From Microbacterium imperiale (GTDB lineage: Bacteria > Actinomycetota > Actinomycetes > Actinomycetales > Microbacteriaceae): 64,000 nucleotides of DNA. Position numbers and translations under genes: made by a program. Shown in pieces: positions 52,583 through 62,341 of this stretch (position 1 is the stretch's first letter; each line of letters opens with the position of its first letter). A model generated the notes under the pieces. The model was not told where the DNA came from. It made no database searches and worked only from the letters and a program-made list of their open reading frames with translations. Location: the NCBI RefSeq assembly GCF_017876655.1, contig NZ_JAGIOK010000001.1, positions 1,178,001 to 1,242,000 on the forward strand. Direction: 5' to 3'.

Positions 52583-55500
52583 TCAGCGAATGGTCTCGGT
52601 GACGGTGTCGGTCGACACGGGCTCCGCCGGGCTCGCCGCGGCAGGAACAGATGCCGCGACGGTCTCGGACTCCACGAGAGGCATCTGCACCGTGACGGCG
52701 CGACCGGCCTGCACGAAGATGCCGCGGCCCTCGGGGAAGTCGCTGCGCTTGACCTTCGGGAACGGCACCTTGAACACGGCGTCGCCGTCAAAGGCATCCG
52801 GTTTGAGGATGATGCCCTTGCGGCCGCCCTTGAAGTCGCCCACGAGGCCGAATCCGCTGGTCACCTGAGTGACGTCGGCGTCGCCGATGAGCAGGTGGTC
52901 GCTGCGGTTGACCGCCTGGAACAGAGCCTTCAGCGGACGCTCGGCCGGCGAGTCGGCGAACTGCGGCACATCCTCGACGACGATGAGGATGCGGCGCCCC
53001 AGCGTCTCGTCCGTGACGAGCTCGGCGAGCTCGGTCGCGAGCTCCTTCGCGTCGTCGGGCGTCGTGGCGCTGCGCACCCACGGCGCGAACTCACGCAGCT
53101 GCGACCGGCGCCCGCCGAAGTGGAACAGCGTCACCTCGGGGTCGAGGCGCGTCATCGAGGTGATGAGGGCCTTCATCGCGGTCGTCTTGCCGGCCATCGG
53201 CGGGCCCGCAACCACGAAGGTCCCCACCGGGTCGAACTCGCGCGCGGCCAGGGTGTCTTCGGCCACACCGAGCACGGGGAACTCACCGATCCGGTCGGGA
53301 AGGTCCGCGGGCGCGAGACGTGTGGGCAGCGAGCCGATCTCGGCGACCTCGCGCACGCCGCGCAAGCGCAGCTCGTCGGCGAGCTGACCGAGCAGCTTGG
53401 TCTGCTCGGCGACGTTGGGCGTCCCGCCGAGGACGGCGATCTGCGTCTCGAAGCCGTCGACGATGGCGCGTCCGGGCGCAGAACGCTCGTCGAGCACGTC
53501 CTTCGGCGCGTTCAGCAGCGCGTAGGCGTTCTCGTCCGAGAGGCGCAGGACGACCCTGCGCGAGATGTTCGAGCTGACCGCCGTGGGCACCGAGCCCGAG
53601 CGGTCGGCGGTCGCCACGACGTGGACGCCCAGCGGGCGACCCTCGCCGAGGATCCGCATGAACGCCTGGTAGAACGGCATCCGCGCCGTGGTGGACTCCC
53701 ACTCGGCCCGGAACTGCGGCAACCCGTCGAGCAGCAGCACGATGCGCGCCTCGTCGCGGCCGGTCAGCTCGCGGTACTCCCCGATCGTCGAGGCATTGGC
53801 GGCGCTGAAGCGCTTGCCGCGGTCGTCGAGCACCTTCCCGAGCGAGCGCATGATGCGCTGCACGCGCTCGGCGTCATCGCCGGGGATCACCGAGCCGACG
53901 TGCGGCAGGACCTCGAGGCTCTTGAGCGACCCCGACCCGAAGTCGAGGCCGTAGACCTCGATGTTCTCGGCGCGACGACCGGTCGTGGCCGCCGCGATGG
54001 CGATGGTGCGCAGAACGGTCGACTTGCCCGAGCCGCTCGTGCCGTACACGAGCAACGAACCGTCGCGGTCGGGCTCGAAGTAGACCGCCTCCTGCAGCTG
54101 TCGCTCGGGGATGTCGCTCTTGCCGATGAGGATGGCGCCGGCCCGGCCGGACGGCAGCGACCGGATGTCGACGGTGGTCTCGAGGTCGTCGAGCCAGGGC
54201 CGACGGGGCTCGGGGATGCGCGCCTGGTTCGCCGCCGCGACGAGGGTCGCCACGATGCGCTTCTGGTCGTTCGGCCCCGGATCGACCTCGGCGGCCGGAT
54301 CCTCGGGCTGCTCGTCGACCTCCCACCGCTGCACCGATCCGAACCGCAGCTCGGCCACGCTCACGTCCGCGGCCACGACCTCGTCGCTGCTCCAGCCACC
54401 GGCGTACGCCGACTGGAAGGGGACCAGACGACCCGGGCCGGTCTTCGCGATACCGCGGCCGGGGATGCTGGGGTCGAACCGTGCCGCCACGGGATCGTCG
54501 ACGACATCCTTCGAGTCCGACTCGTCGGCCATGCGGAGCGCGACGCGAAGGTTCGTGTTGGCGCGCAGGTTGTCTTTGATGACGCCCGCGGGACGCTGCG
54601 TCGCCATGATGAGGTGGATGCCGAGCGAGCGACCGCGCTGGGCGATGTCGACGACGCCGTCGACGAACTCCGGCACCTCGCCGGCGAGCGCCGCGAACTC
54701 GTCGATGACGAGGACGAGGGCGGGCGGCGTCTCGGGGTCGCGCCGCTTCTCGAGCTCGAGCAGGTCCTTCGCCTTCTTGCGGTTGAAGAGGTGCTCGCGG
54801 TGGTGCAGCTCGGCCCGCAGGCTCGTCAGCGCGCGGCGCACGAGGTGCGGGCTGAGGTCGGTCACGAGACCGACGGTGTGCGGCAGCTCGACGCAGTCGG
54901 CGAAGGCCGAACCGCCCTTGTAGTCGACGAAGAGGAACGTCACGCGGTCGGGGCTGTGGGCGGCGGCCATACCGAGCACCCACGCCTGCAGGAACTCCGA
55001 CTTGCCGGCACCCGTCGTGCCGCCGACGAGGGCGTGCGGCCCCTGGGTCCGCAGGTCGAGCGTCATGGCGTCGGTCGCGCCCTGGCCCACGATCGCGCGC
55101 AGGTTGCCGGCCTTCTTCAGGCGCGGCAGCGCACCCCCGCTGCGGTCGAGGATCGTGTTGTTCTCGCGCCAGCGCTCGATCGCGAACGACGGGTCGGTCG
55201 CGAGCTCCGCGCCCACGAGCGAGAGGAACATGACGGAGTTCGGGATGTCGGACGAGTCCTCGATGATCGTGCTGGCGTCCGCGACGGGTGCGAGCCGCTT
55301 CGACAGCACGGTCATGAGCTCGTTCGACACGCCCTCGACTTCGGTCGTGGGGTACTCGACACCGCTGCGGACGGTGCCCACCCGCGCGCGGTCGAGACCG
55401 TCGGTGACGTCGACGAACGTGCGGCAGACCGCCGGCAGCGCGTCGACGACGGGAGCGACGAAGATGCCGTAGACGCCGACGTCCGCACCGCGCTCGAGCA

Positions 55501-57160
55501 CCTGGGTCAGGCGCGCACGGTCGACGGGGGCATCGGAGGTGACGATGACGAGCACCGCGGTCTGTCCGGGGAAGGTCGCCTCTTCGGCGGCACGACGGAC
55601 GTCGGTGCCGTAACGCATCGGGTCCCAGTCGTCGTCGAAGGGAAGCCGCGGGGCGGCTGCCGCCTTCGACCGGCGCATGACGAGCTCTTCGAGGCCCGAC
55701 AGCATCGCGGCACCCGTGGACGCGGAGTCCGACAGCGGCATCTCGCGAAACGGGCTGCGCTCGCTCGAGGTGTGCGGCAGCCACTTGAGCCACTCGAGCT
55801 CCTTGGCCCACTCCGGCTCGGTGAGGGCGACGGCGGCGAGGTCGTTCGGCGAGTGCAAGCCGAACAGCTGCACGGCCAGACCGCGCAGCGCATCCGCGGC
55901 CTCGCGCGCACCACCGGCGACGCCGATGACCCCGACGCTCTGCAGCGACTCGAGCACGGGGACGCCGTCGATCATCCGGTACCGGTCGCGCAGGCGGTCG
56001 ACGCGCTCGACGTACTCCTGCAGCGCGTCCGGGTTCTCGGCGCGCTTGACGCTCGTGCGCGAGGGCGCTTCCGCCGTCCCCATCCGCACCGCGAGGAAGT
56101 TCCAGTGCTCCGGGCGCCGCGTCCACAGCATCGGGCCGAGCTGCATCGCCTGCTCGAACACGACGGCCACCGGCGGCACCTCGGCGTTACGCACCTCGCG
56201 CTCGCGCGGGCGCAGCCGGTACAGCTTCTCTTCGAGCTCCTCGAAGGTGCGCTCGAAGATCTCGGCTTCCTTGCGCTGGCGCTGACCCAGCTGCGTGCGC
56301 TGCGAGATGAAGTTGCCGAGCAGCATCATCGGGGTCATGAACACGATGAGCAGCGTGCGGGGCTGGTTGGTCATCGAGAACAGGGCGATGCCGAGAATGA
56401 GCGGGGCGATGAGCATCGGCCAGGGGAAGAGCCGTGAGACCGGGTCTTTCGGCATCCGCGGCTCGTCGAGCTCTTCGCCGACGTAGCGCGCCTCGACGCG
56501 GGGGCTGCGGTTGAACAGCAGGCTGCCGCCGCGTTCGAGCACCGGGTCCTGCTCGACGGGCGCGAAGCTCTCGGCCATCGAGATGACGAGCTCGGTGTCA
56601 CCGAGCTGGAAGCGCTGCCCGGGGATGACGCGCAGGCGCTGCACGAGCCCGCCGTCGATCACGATGCCGTTGGCGGAGTTGAGGTCGACGAGCTCGACCG
56701 ACGCGCCGACCTCGATGCGGGCGTGACGCTTCGACACCAGACGGTCGTCGAGCACGATGTCGTTGCCCTGCGACCGCCCGATCGTGAAGTGCCCCTGCGG
56801 CAGCGAGAACTCGCGGCCGGCGAGCGGGCCGCCCACGACGTGCAGCAGCGCGGCGACCGGACCGCCGGCACCCCGGCTCGAGACGTAATCGGCGCCGAGG
56901 TTCGTGACCGAGGCGACGAAGCCCGATCCGACCGGCGCATCGCCCACCAGCATGTGCGGGTCGAGCATCACGAAGTCGGGCGAGGTCGGCGGCGCGACGG
57001 TGAGCGTCAGCACGTCGTGCGGGCCGGCGGCGACCTCGCGCCGCGGGTCGCTGTCGACGATGCGGCGGGCGACGTCCTGCACGGTGGCGGTCGAGTCCGA
57101 CGTGACGACGATGTCGGTGCCGGTGTGGTCACGGCGCTGGAGGGTCAGCTTGAGTCTCAA
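52583..57160 (-). CDS. T7SS motor ATPase, FtsK/SpoIIIE type with N-terminal FHA domain (EssC/EccC)
   Basis: 1525 aa. Residues 1-60 (MRLKLTLQRRDHTGTDIVVT) look like a small beta-grasp domain. An FHA domain follows at about 112-190 with FTIGRSQGNDIVLDDRLVSK, RHARIEV and NSANGIVIDG. Two transmembrane segments lie at about 245-285 (WPMLIAPLILGIALFSMTNQ). Three FtsK-like ATPase domains follow: Walker [11 protein letters not shown] near 713 with VLVIDEFAAL, GTSGSGKST near 1037 with LLLDGLP, and GPPMAGKTT near 1317 with VVEDVPQF. Only the first has the complete Walker B Asp-Glu. The FHA-containing single-chain layout is that of Firmicute EssC rather than mycobacterial EccCa/Cb. It drives export of the Esx and substrate proteins encoded next to it. 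Confidence 0.94.
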   Translation of the reverse strand: MRLKLTLQRRDHTGTDIVVTSDSTATVQDVARRIVDSDPRREVAAGPHDVLTLTVAPPTSPDFVMLDPHMLVGDAPVGSGFVASVTNLGADYVSSRGAGGPVAALLHVVGGPLAGREFSLPQGHFTIGRSQGNDIVLDDRLVSKRHARIEVGASVELVDLNSANGIVIDGGLVQRLRVIPGQRFQLGDTELVISMAESFAPVEQDPVLERGGSLLFNRSPRVEARYVGEELDEPRMPKDPVSRLFPWPMLIAPLILGIALFSMTNQPRTLLIVFMTPMMLLGNFISQRTQLGQRQRKEAEIFERTFEELEEKLYRLRPREREVRNAEVPPVAVVFEQAMQLGPMLWTRRPEHWNFLAVRMGTAEAPSRTSVKRAENPDALQEYVERVDRLRDRYRMIDGVPVLESLQSVGVIGVAGGAREAADALRGLAVQLFGLHSPNDLAAVALTEPEWAKELEWLKWLPHTSSERSPFREMPLSDSASTGAAMLSGLEELVMRRSKAAAAPRLPFDDDWDPMRYGTDVRRAAEEATFPGQTAVLVIVTSDAPVDRARLTQVLERGADVGVYGIFVAPVVDALPAVCRTFVDVTDGLDRARVGTVRSGVEYPTTEVEGVSNELMTVLSKRLAPVADASTIIEDSSDIPNSVMFLSLVGAELATDPSFAIERWRENNTILDRSGGALPRLKKAGNLRAIVGQGATDAMTLDLRTQGPHALVGGTTGAGKSEFLQAWVLGMAAAHSPDRVTFLFVDYKGGSAFADCVELPHTVGLVTDLSPHLVRRALTSLRAELHHREHLFNRKKAKDLLELEKRRDPETPPALVLVIDEFAALAGEVPEFVDGVVDIAQRGRSLGIHLIMATQRPAGVIKDNLRANTNLRVALRMADESDSKDVVDDPVAARFDPSIPGRGIAKTGPGRLVPFQSAYAGGWSSDEVVAADVSVAELRFGSVQRWEVDEQPEDPAAEVDPGPNDQKRIVATLVAAANQARIPEPRRPWLDDLETTVDIRSLPSGRAGAILIGKSDIPERQLQEAVYFEPDRDGSLLVYGTSGSGKSTVLRTIAIAAATTGRRAENIEVYGLDFGSGSLKSLEVLPHVGSVIPGDDAERVQRIMRSLGKVLDDRGKRFSAANASTIGEYRELTGRDEARIVLLLDGLPQFRAEWESTTARMPFYQAFMRILGEGRPLGVHVVATADRSGSVPTAVSSNISRRVVLRLSDENAYALLNAPKDVLDERSAPGRAIVDGFETQIAVLGGTPNVAEQTKLLGQLADELRLRGVREVAEIGSLPTRLAPADLPDRIGEFPVLGVAEDTLAAREFDPVGTFVVAGPPMAGKTTAMKALITSMTRLDPEVTLFHFGGRRSQLREFAPWVRSATTPDDAKELATELAELVTDETLGRRILIVVEDVPQFADSPAERPLKALFQAVNRSDHLLIGDADVTQVTSGFGLVGDFKGGRKGIILKPDAFDGDAVFKVPFPKVKRSDFPEGRGIFVQAGRAVTVQMPLVESETVAASVPAAASPAEPVSTDTVTETIR

Positions 57161-57190
57161 CGAGGGCTCCTGTCAGCGGGTGTGCCGGCG

Positions 57191-58636
57191 TCAGCGGATG
57201 GCGACGACCGCGTGGCGGTCGCCGAAGCGGATGGTGTCGCCGTCGTGGACCTCGACGGGGCGCCCCGGCTCGAGCGCCTGCTCCGCGCCGCCGCGGACGA
57301 GGATGCTGCCGTTGGTCGAGCCGCGTTCGAGGGCGACGACGCGCCCGTCCTGCCGCAGCAGCGCCCAGTGCGTTTTCGAGATCGAGCGGGTCGGATCGAC
57401 GACCGGCACCGGCAGCACGTCGACGTCGTCGGGGCCTGTGGCCGGGGCACGGCCGAGCACGACGCCGCCGCCCGAGATGGCGATGACGTCGCCCGAGTCG
57501 AGCGTGAGCGCGACGGCAGCCGATCCCGCCGCCGACGAAGAGACCGGCACGGATGCCGCGGGCTGCGGCGCCGCCGCTGCCGGGGCCGCCGCTGCCGGGG
57601 CAGACGGCGCGGGCTGTGCCGCCGCGGGCTGCGCGGGGGCGGCCTGTGCGGGGGCGGGATCTTCGAGCAGCGGCGGCGGCGACCACGCGGCGGCGCCGGC
57701 AGCCGGAGCGACGATCGCTCCCGGGGCGACGGCCGCGGGCGCGGGCACGCCGGCCGGCAGCGGCGGCTCCACCGCGGGAGCGGGCTGCGGTGCGGCGAAG
57801 GGCGCCGGAGCGACCATCGTCGGGATGCCGGAGCGAGGCTCGTCGTCGGCGGCATCCGTTTCGCCGATGACGACGTTGCCGGGGGTCGAGCGGACCGCTC
57901 CGAGGACGCCGCCCTTGTTGCGCGCGAGCGGTACGTAGGCGCTGGCCTCCGTCGAGGCGACCGGGGTCGCGAGCGACGGCAGCTCGGTCTTCACGTCGAG
58001 CAGGTCGGTCGCGACCGTCTTGCGCGCGATGCGCATGCGCTTCTCGTCGTAGGGATTCAGTCCGCGACGGGCGTCGACGAGCCACGTCGCGGCGGCGAGA
58101 TCGGGCCAGCTGCGTCCTCGGCGGGCGGGGTCGAACAGCGGTGAGAGGGCTATCACGAGGAGCGGGCCGATGATCGGCAGCAGCGTGCTCGCACACATCA
58201 CCAGGTAACGCACGACGGCGCCCCGCCAGAAACCGGGGCGCTCGAGGGTACGGACGTTCACCGCGCGCAGACCCGTGAGGGCCTTGCCGAGGGTGACGCC
58301 GCGCCGCCCGAGCAGGATGAGCTGCACGAGGATGAAGGCCGTCGACAGCACCGAGCTCACGGCTCCCAGGACGATCAGCAAGACGAGGTCGTCGCGGGCG
58401 GCGAGAGCCGCGACCGGATCGGCATCGAGCGCGACGCCCGTGACCGCGGGCAGCACCACGAGGAGCATCGGCAGCTGCACGAGCAGCAGGACGAGCGCCT
58501 CGAGGACGGTCGCGAGCACGCGCCGACCGTACGGTGCGCGGATCAGACCGAGCGAAGCCGCATACTCCGGCCGTGGTCGCCCGGCACCGTCGAGGCCCTC
58601 GATCGTCCGAGCGCGCTCATCGATCTCCCAGATCAC
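57191..58636 (-). CDS. RDD-family membrane protein with C-terminal FHA domain (T7SS-linked)
   Basis: 481 aa. An N-terminal RDD-type region (about 20-185) has RAPYGRRVLATVLEALVLLL, RRGVTLGKALTGLRAVNVRT and three or more membrane segments. A long Pro/Ala-rich linker (about 250-370) leads to a C-terminal FHA domain with VVLGRAPATGPDDVDVLPVP, SISKTHWALLRQDGRVVALE and RGSTNGSILVRGG. FHA domains bind phosphothreonine, so phospho-signals may control both this protein and the FHA-bearing ATPase. GTG 58636 has GGAGGA four bases upstream. It precedes the ATPase gene by 30 bases, so both are probably one operon. TAGGGT on the minus strand upstream is a possible -10; the dyad is absent here. Confidence 0.88.
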   Translation of the reverse strand: MIWEIDERARTIEGLDGAGRPRPEYAASLGLIRAPYGRRVLATVLEALVLLLVQLPMLLVVLPAVTGVALDADPVAALAARDDLVLLIVLGAVSSVLSTAFILVQLILLGRRGVTLGKALTGLRAVNVRTLERPGFWRGAVVRYLVMCASTLLPIIGPLLVIALSPLFDPARRGRSWPDLAAATWLVDARRGLNPYDEKRMRIARKTVATDLLDVKTELPSLATPVASTEASAYVPLARNKGGVLGAVRSTPGNVVIGETDAADDEPRSGIPTMVAPAPFAAPQPAPAVEPPLPAGVPAPAAVAPGAIVAPAAGAAAWSPPPLLEDPAPAQAAPAQPAAAQPAPSAPAAAAPAAAAPQPAASVPVSSSAAGSAAVALTLDSGDVIAISGGGVVLGRAPATGPDDVDVLPVPVVDPTRSISKTHWALLRQDGRVVALERGSTNGSILVRGGAEQALEPGRPVEVHDGDTIRFGDRHAVVAIR

Positions 58637-58711
58637 TCGTTCCTCCCCGAACCGGCTTATCCCCGAAGCGACCCTATCGCTCGCGGCCGGCGCCTCGGGA
58701 CACGCGCGATC

Positions 58712-60316
58712 TCAGTGGAAGAAGTGACGCTCGCCGGTGAAGAACATCGTGACCCCGGCGGCCTGCGCCGCGTCGATGACCTCCTGGTCGCGCACCGACC
58801 CACCGGGCTGGATGATCGTCTTGATCCCCGCGTCGATGAGCACCTGCGGACCGTCCGCGAACGGGAAGAACGCGTCGGATGCCGCAACCGAACCGGCTGC
58901 GCGGTCCCCCGCGCGCTCGACCGCGAGGCGGCACGAGTCGACACGGTTGACCTGGCCCATGCCGATACCCACCGTGGCGGAACCCTGCGCGAGCACGATC
59001 GCGTTCGACTTGACGGCGCGGCACGACTTCCAGGCGAAGATCATGCCCTCGAGCTCGGAGGGATCGGGACGCTCGCCCGAGACCAGCTGCCAGTTGGTGG
59101 CGACCGACTCGATGTCGTCGGGGAACCGGTCGGCGTCCTGCAGCAGGAGTCCGCCCGAGACGAGGCGGACGTCCATGCGCTCCTGTCGCCAGTCGGCGGG
59201 CAGGCGCAGAACGCGCAGGTTCTTCTTCAGCTTGAACACTTCGAGCGCCTCGGGCTCGAAGTCGGGGGCGACGATCACCTCGGTGAAGATGTCGCGCAGG
59301 TTCTCGGCCATCTTGAGCGTCACCGTGCGGTTCGCGGCGATGACGCCGCCGAACGCCGACACCGGGTCGCACTCGTGCGCCCGCAGATGCGCCGATGCGA
59401 TCGGGTCGAGCGCCTGCGGAGCCGTCACGGCGATGCCGCAGGGGTTCGCGTGCTTGATGATCGCGACGGCGGGCTTGACCATGTCGAAGGCTGCGCGCAG
59501 GGCGGCGTCGGCGTCGACGTAGTTGTTGTACGACATCTCCTTGCCCTGGAGCTGCTCGGCCTGAGCGATGCCGTGGCCGCCCGCGCGCGTGTAGATCGCG
59601 GCGCGCTGGTGCGAGTTCTCGCCGTAGCGCAGGGTCGCCAGCCGCTCGGCGCGGATGGTCAGGTGCTGCGGCAGCTCGTCGCCCTCGAGCGTCGACTCGG
59701 CGAACCACGTCGCGACGGCGCGGTCGTACTCGGCGGTGTGCGCGAAGGCGCGGGCCGCGAGGTCGCGGCGCTGAGCGAGCGTCGTGCCGCCGGCCTGCAC
59801 CGCCTCGATGATCGCCGGGTAGGACGACGGCGAGACCACGATCGCGACGTTGGCGAAGTTCTTCGCCGACGCCCGCACCATCGCGGGGCCGCCGATGTCG
59901 ATCTGCTCGACGACGTCGTCGCCGGTCGCGCCCGAGGCCACGGTCTCGACGAAGGGGTACAGGTTCACCACGACGAGGTCGAACGCCGCGATCCCGAGGT
60001 CGCCGAGCTGGTTCTCGTGGCTCTCGAGGCGGAGGTCGGCCAGCAGGCCGGCGTGCACCGCGGGGTGCAGCGTCTTGACGCGACCGTCGAGCGACTCCGG
60101 GAAGCCGGTGACCTCCGAGACGTCGGTGACGGCGAGGCCCGCCTCGCGCAGCAGCGCGGCCGAGCCGCCGGTCGAGACGATCTCGACGCCGGCGCCGGCC
60201 AGCGCCTGAGCGAGCGGCAGCAGATCGGTCTTGTCGCTCACCGAGATCAGTGCGCGGCGCACGCCCACGAGGTCGCGTGAACGGTAGAGGGCGGGGTCGT
60301 GGCTCGGTCCGGCCAT
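58712..60316 (-). CDS. purH: Bifunctional AICAR transformylase / IMP cyclohydrolase
   Basis: 534 aa, the family length. The N-terminal IMP cyclohydrolase domain has [39 protein letters not shown] and [20 protein letters not shown]. The AICAR transformylase domain has [15 protein letters not shown], the catalytic Lys-His region [18 protein letters not shown] and [20 protein letters not shown]. It performs the last two steps of IMP synthesis. ATG 60316. purN lies 39 bases upstream in the same operon; AICAR/ZTP made or consumed here connects it to the ZTP riboswitch of glyA. Confidence 0.98.
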   Translation of the reverse strand: MAGPSHDPALYRSRDLVGVRRALISVSDKTDLLPLAQALAGAGVEIVSTGGSAALLREAGLAVTDVSEVTGFPESLDGRVKTLHPAVHAGLLADLRLESHENQLGDLGIAAFDLVVVNLYPFVETVASGATGDDVVEQIDIGGPAMVRASAKNFANVAIVVSPSSYPAIIEAVQAGGTTLAQRRDLAARAFAHTAEYDRAVATWFAESTLEGDELPQHLTIRAERLATLRYGENSHQRAAIYTRAGGHGIAQAEQLQGKEMSYNNYVDADAALRAAFDMVKPAVAIIKHANPCGIAVTAPQALDPIASAHLRAHECDPVSAFGGVIAANRTVTLKMAENLRDIFTEVIVAPDFEPEALEVFKLKKNLRVLRLPADWRQERMDVRLVSGGLLLQDADRFPDDIESVATNWQLVSGERPDPSELEGMIFAWKSCRAVKSNAIVLAQGSATVGIGMGQVNRVDSCRLAVERAGDRAAGSVAASDAFFPFADGPQVLIDAGIKTIIQPGGSVRDQEVIDAAQAAGVTMFFTGERHFFH

Positions 60317-60355
60317 GTCGGTTCTCCTGGTGCGGGTGTGGGCCTGCGGTGCGGG

Positions 60356-60970
60356 TCAGGCGGTGGCAGCGGGTGGGTTCGAGGAAGCGGGAGCGGCGAG
60401 GTCGAGCTCGCCCTCGGCGATGCGCCGGACGACGTCGATCAGTAGACGTCGCTCGACGGGCTTGATGCGGTCGTGCAGCGACGTCTCGTCGTCGCCGGGC
60501 AGGACCGGCACGCGCTCCTGCGCGAGGATCGGCCCCGTGTCGACGCCGTCGTCGACGACGATCACGCTCGCGCCGGTCTGCTCCGCGCCGGCCGCGAGCG
60601 CGTCACGGACACCGTGCGCGCCCGGGAACTCGGGCAGGTAGGCGGGGTGGGTGTTGATGATGCGCGGCGCGAAAGCCGCGACGACGGCGGCCGGCAGCAG
60701 ACGCATCAGCCCACTCAGGACGATGAGGTCGGGCCGCCACGCCGTCAGCTGACGCGCGAGCTCGTCGCCCCACTCCTCCCGCGTCGCGTACTCGCGGTAC
60801 GGCACGGCGAAGGTCGGGATGTTGTAGGCGTCGGCGTGGGCGAGTCCGTCCGCGGGACGGTCGGCGCCGACCACGACGATGCGGGCCGGGAAGCCGGGTT
60901 CGGCCGCGGCGTCCAGCAGCGCTCGCAGATTGGAGCCGCCACCGGAGATGAGGACCGCGACCGTCAGCAC
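60356..60970 (-). CDS. purN: Phosphoribosylglycinamide formyltransferase
   Basis: 204 aa. The start [20 protein letters not shown] is the phosphate-binding N-terminus, and the active site is [20 protein letters not shown] with the catalytic Asn-His and, later, [11 protein letters not shown] with the Asp. It transfers the formyl group from 10-formyl-THF to GAR in purine synthesis, using the product of FolD. GTG 60970 lies six bases after a TAGAGT box, so the transcript is probably leaderless. purH follows in the same direction. Confidence 0.96.
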   Translation of the reverse strand: MLTVAVLISGGGSNLRALLDAAAEPGFPARIVVVGADRPADGLAHADAYNIPTFAVPYREYATREEWGDELARQLTAWRPDLIVLSGLMRLLPAAVVAAFAPRIINTHPAYLPEFPGAHGVRDALAAGAEQTGASVIVVDDGVDTGPILAQERVPVLPGDDETSLHDRIKPVERRLLIDVVRRIAEGELDLAAPASSNPPAATA

Positions 60971-60974
60971 CGTC

Positions 60975-62261
60975 TTACTCTACCCACGGCGCGTCGGCGT
61001 CCCGAGCCCCAGCGCGCTCGCGGTCGCGGTCGTCCGCGTCGCTGCCACGCGCCGCCCCCGCTGCGCGCGGACCGAGCAGCGCGATGGCGGCTCCGAGGCC
61101 GATCTCGAGGGCGAAAGCGAGGCCGACGGCCCCGGGAGCCGGCCCCACCTGCGTCAGGCGGTCGGGACCCAACGCGCCGGAGGCGAGCGCCGAGAGCACA
61201 GCCGCGACGAGCCCGCTCGCCACGACGAGGCCGCCGAGAGCGGCCAGCCGCGGCCCGACCGGCTCGACGGCGGAACGCGACGGCGGCGCGGGCAGGCGGC
61301 GCCGCGCCGCGAGCCCCGCGATGAACCCCACGGCGACGAAGAGGAGGGCCAGCAGCAGAGCGAAGGAGGGCGTCGAGGGCGGGATCGCGGCGAGCACCGG
61401 GATGCTCGGGATGACGCCGAGCTGCGTCCCGGATGCCGCGACGGTCGACCCCGCGCCGACGACGAACCCCGGCCCGGCGGCGAAGGCCGCGCCCCAGACG
61501 ATCAGGGTGGGCAGGTAGGCCAGCTGCGCGATCGTGAACGCCGTCGCGCCGAGCGCGTCGACGTTGGCCGCCTGGAAGAGCGAGATGATCGCGCCGCCGC
61601 GGGCGAGCACCGCCACGCCCACCAGCAGCGCGCCGACGGCGGCGAACCCGAGGGCGCTGATGGCGAGGGCGCGACCGGCTGCCGACACCGCGGCGGCGTA
61701 TCCGCTGCGGTCGAGGCGGACGAAGAGCGAATCGACCGGCCCGTCGTCGCCGTCGCGCCATGCCCGCACGAGCGAGCCGACGAGCGCGGGCACCGCGAAG
61801 ACGAGCGTCGGGAAGAGCACCGCCTGCCACGGCGTCACCGACGCGATCGGGGTGGCGGCTGTCGTCGCGAGCACGGTCGACAGCGCGGCGACCGTCCCGG
61901 CCCCGACGACGACGCCCGTGAACCCGGCTCCCGCCGCAGCGGCCCGGCCACCGGAGCGGGCGGCGAACATCGCGATGAGGCCCGCCACGGCGAGCGGTGC
62001 CAGCGAGAGCGGCATCGTGACGGCGTCGGGCGCGATGCCCGTGGCCACCGTGTACTCCTGCGGCAGCGTGATCTCGAGCGGCACCAGGTTGCCGAGCTGC
62101 CAGAGGCGCACCGCGGCGGGCCAGAGCGCGGACCAGTCCGCCCCCGCGCCGAACGCGACGGCCCACAGCACGGTGAGCGGAGCGAGCGCCGCGACAACGC
62201 CGACGGCCACCGCGACGAGGGCGTCGACGGCGGAGAGGAGGGCGACAAGCAGGCGATTCAT
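60975..62261 (-). CDS. DUF6350-like polytopic membrane protein
   Basis: 428 aa, about ten hydrophobic segments, starting [20 protein letters not shown]. Its position just upstream of purN-purH and near sucD, with the motif region [20 protein letters not shown], fits the actinobacterial DUF6350 family (cell-division membrane protein-like annotation is sometimes given). Function unknown. ATG 62261 is nine bases after TAGGGT on the same strand. The C-terminal 30 residues are hydrophilic ([20 protein letters not shown]). Its stop overlaps the purN promoter. Confidence 0.85.
   Translation of the reverse strand: MNRLLVALLSAVDALVAVAVGVVAALAPLTVLWAVAFGAGADWSALWPAAVRLWQLGNLVPLEITLPQEYTVATGIAPDAVTMPLSLAPLAVAGLIAMFAARSGGRAAAAGAGFTGVVVGAGTVAALSTVLATTAATPIASVTPWQAVLFPTLVFAVPALVGSLVRAWRDGDDGPVDSLFVRLDRSGYAAAVSAAGRALAISALGFAAVGALLVGVAVLARGGAIISLFQAANVDALGATAFTIAQLAYLPTLIVWGAAFAAGPGFVVGAGSTVAASGTQLGVIPSIPVLAAIPPSTPSFALLLALLFVAVGFIAGLAARRRLPAPPSRSAVEPVGPRLAALGGLVVASGLVAAVLSALASGALGPDRLTQVGPAPGAVGLAFALEIGLGAAIALLGPRAAGAARGSDADDRDRERAGARDADAPWVE
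60977..60982 (-). promoter_or_regulatory. -10 box for a leaderless purN transcript
   Basis: On the minus strand TAGAGT is followed by AAGACG and the GTG start at 60970. The promoter overlaps the last codons of the upstream membrane-protein gene. Confidence 0.55.
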
Positions 62262-62270
62262 GCCTGATCG

Positions 62271-62276
62271 ACCCTA
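62271..62276 (-). promoter_or_regulatory. Possible -10 box for the DUF6350-like gene
   Basis: TAGGGT on the minus strand, nine bases upstream of ATG 62261. No Shine-Dalgarno is visible, consistent with a short or absent leader. Confidence 0.4.
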
Positions 62277-62341
62277 CCCAGCGAGCCTGTGCGTGTCGGA
62301 CCGGACGCGCGCGGAGCGCTACCGTCTTCTCGGAGGATTTT

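Noticed and set aside
51890..56437. A plus-strand open frame of about 1500 codons opposite the T7SS motor gene
   Set aside because: It is the antisense shadow of a high-GC gene: composition is Arg/His/Gly/Val/Asp-rich without domains, while the minus strand encodes an unmistakable FtsK/FHA protein.
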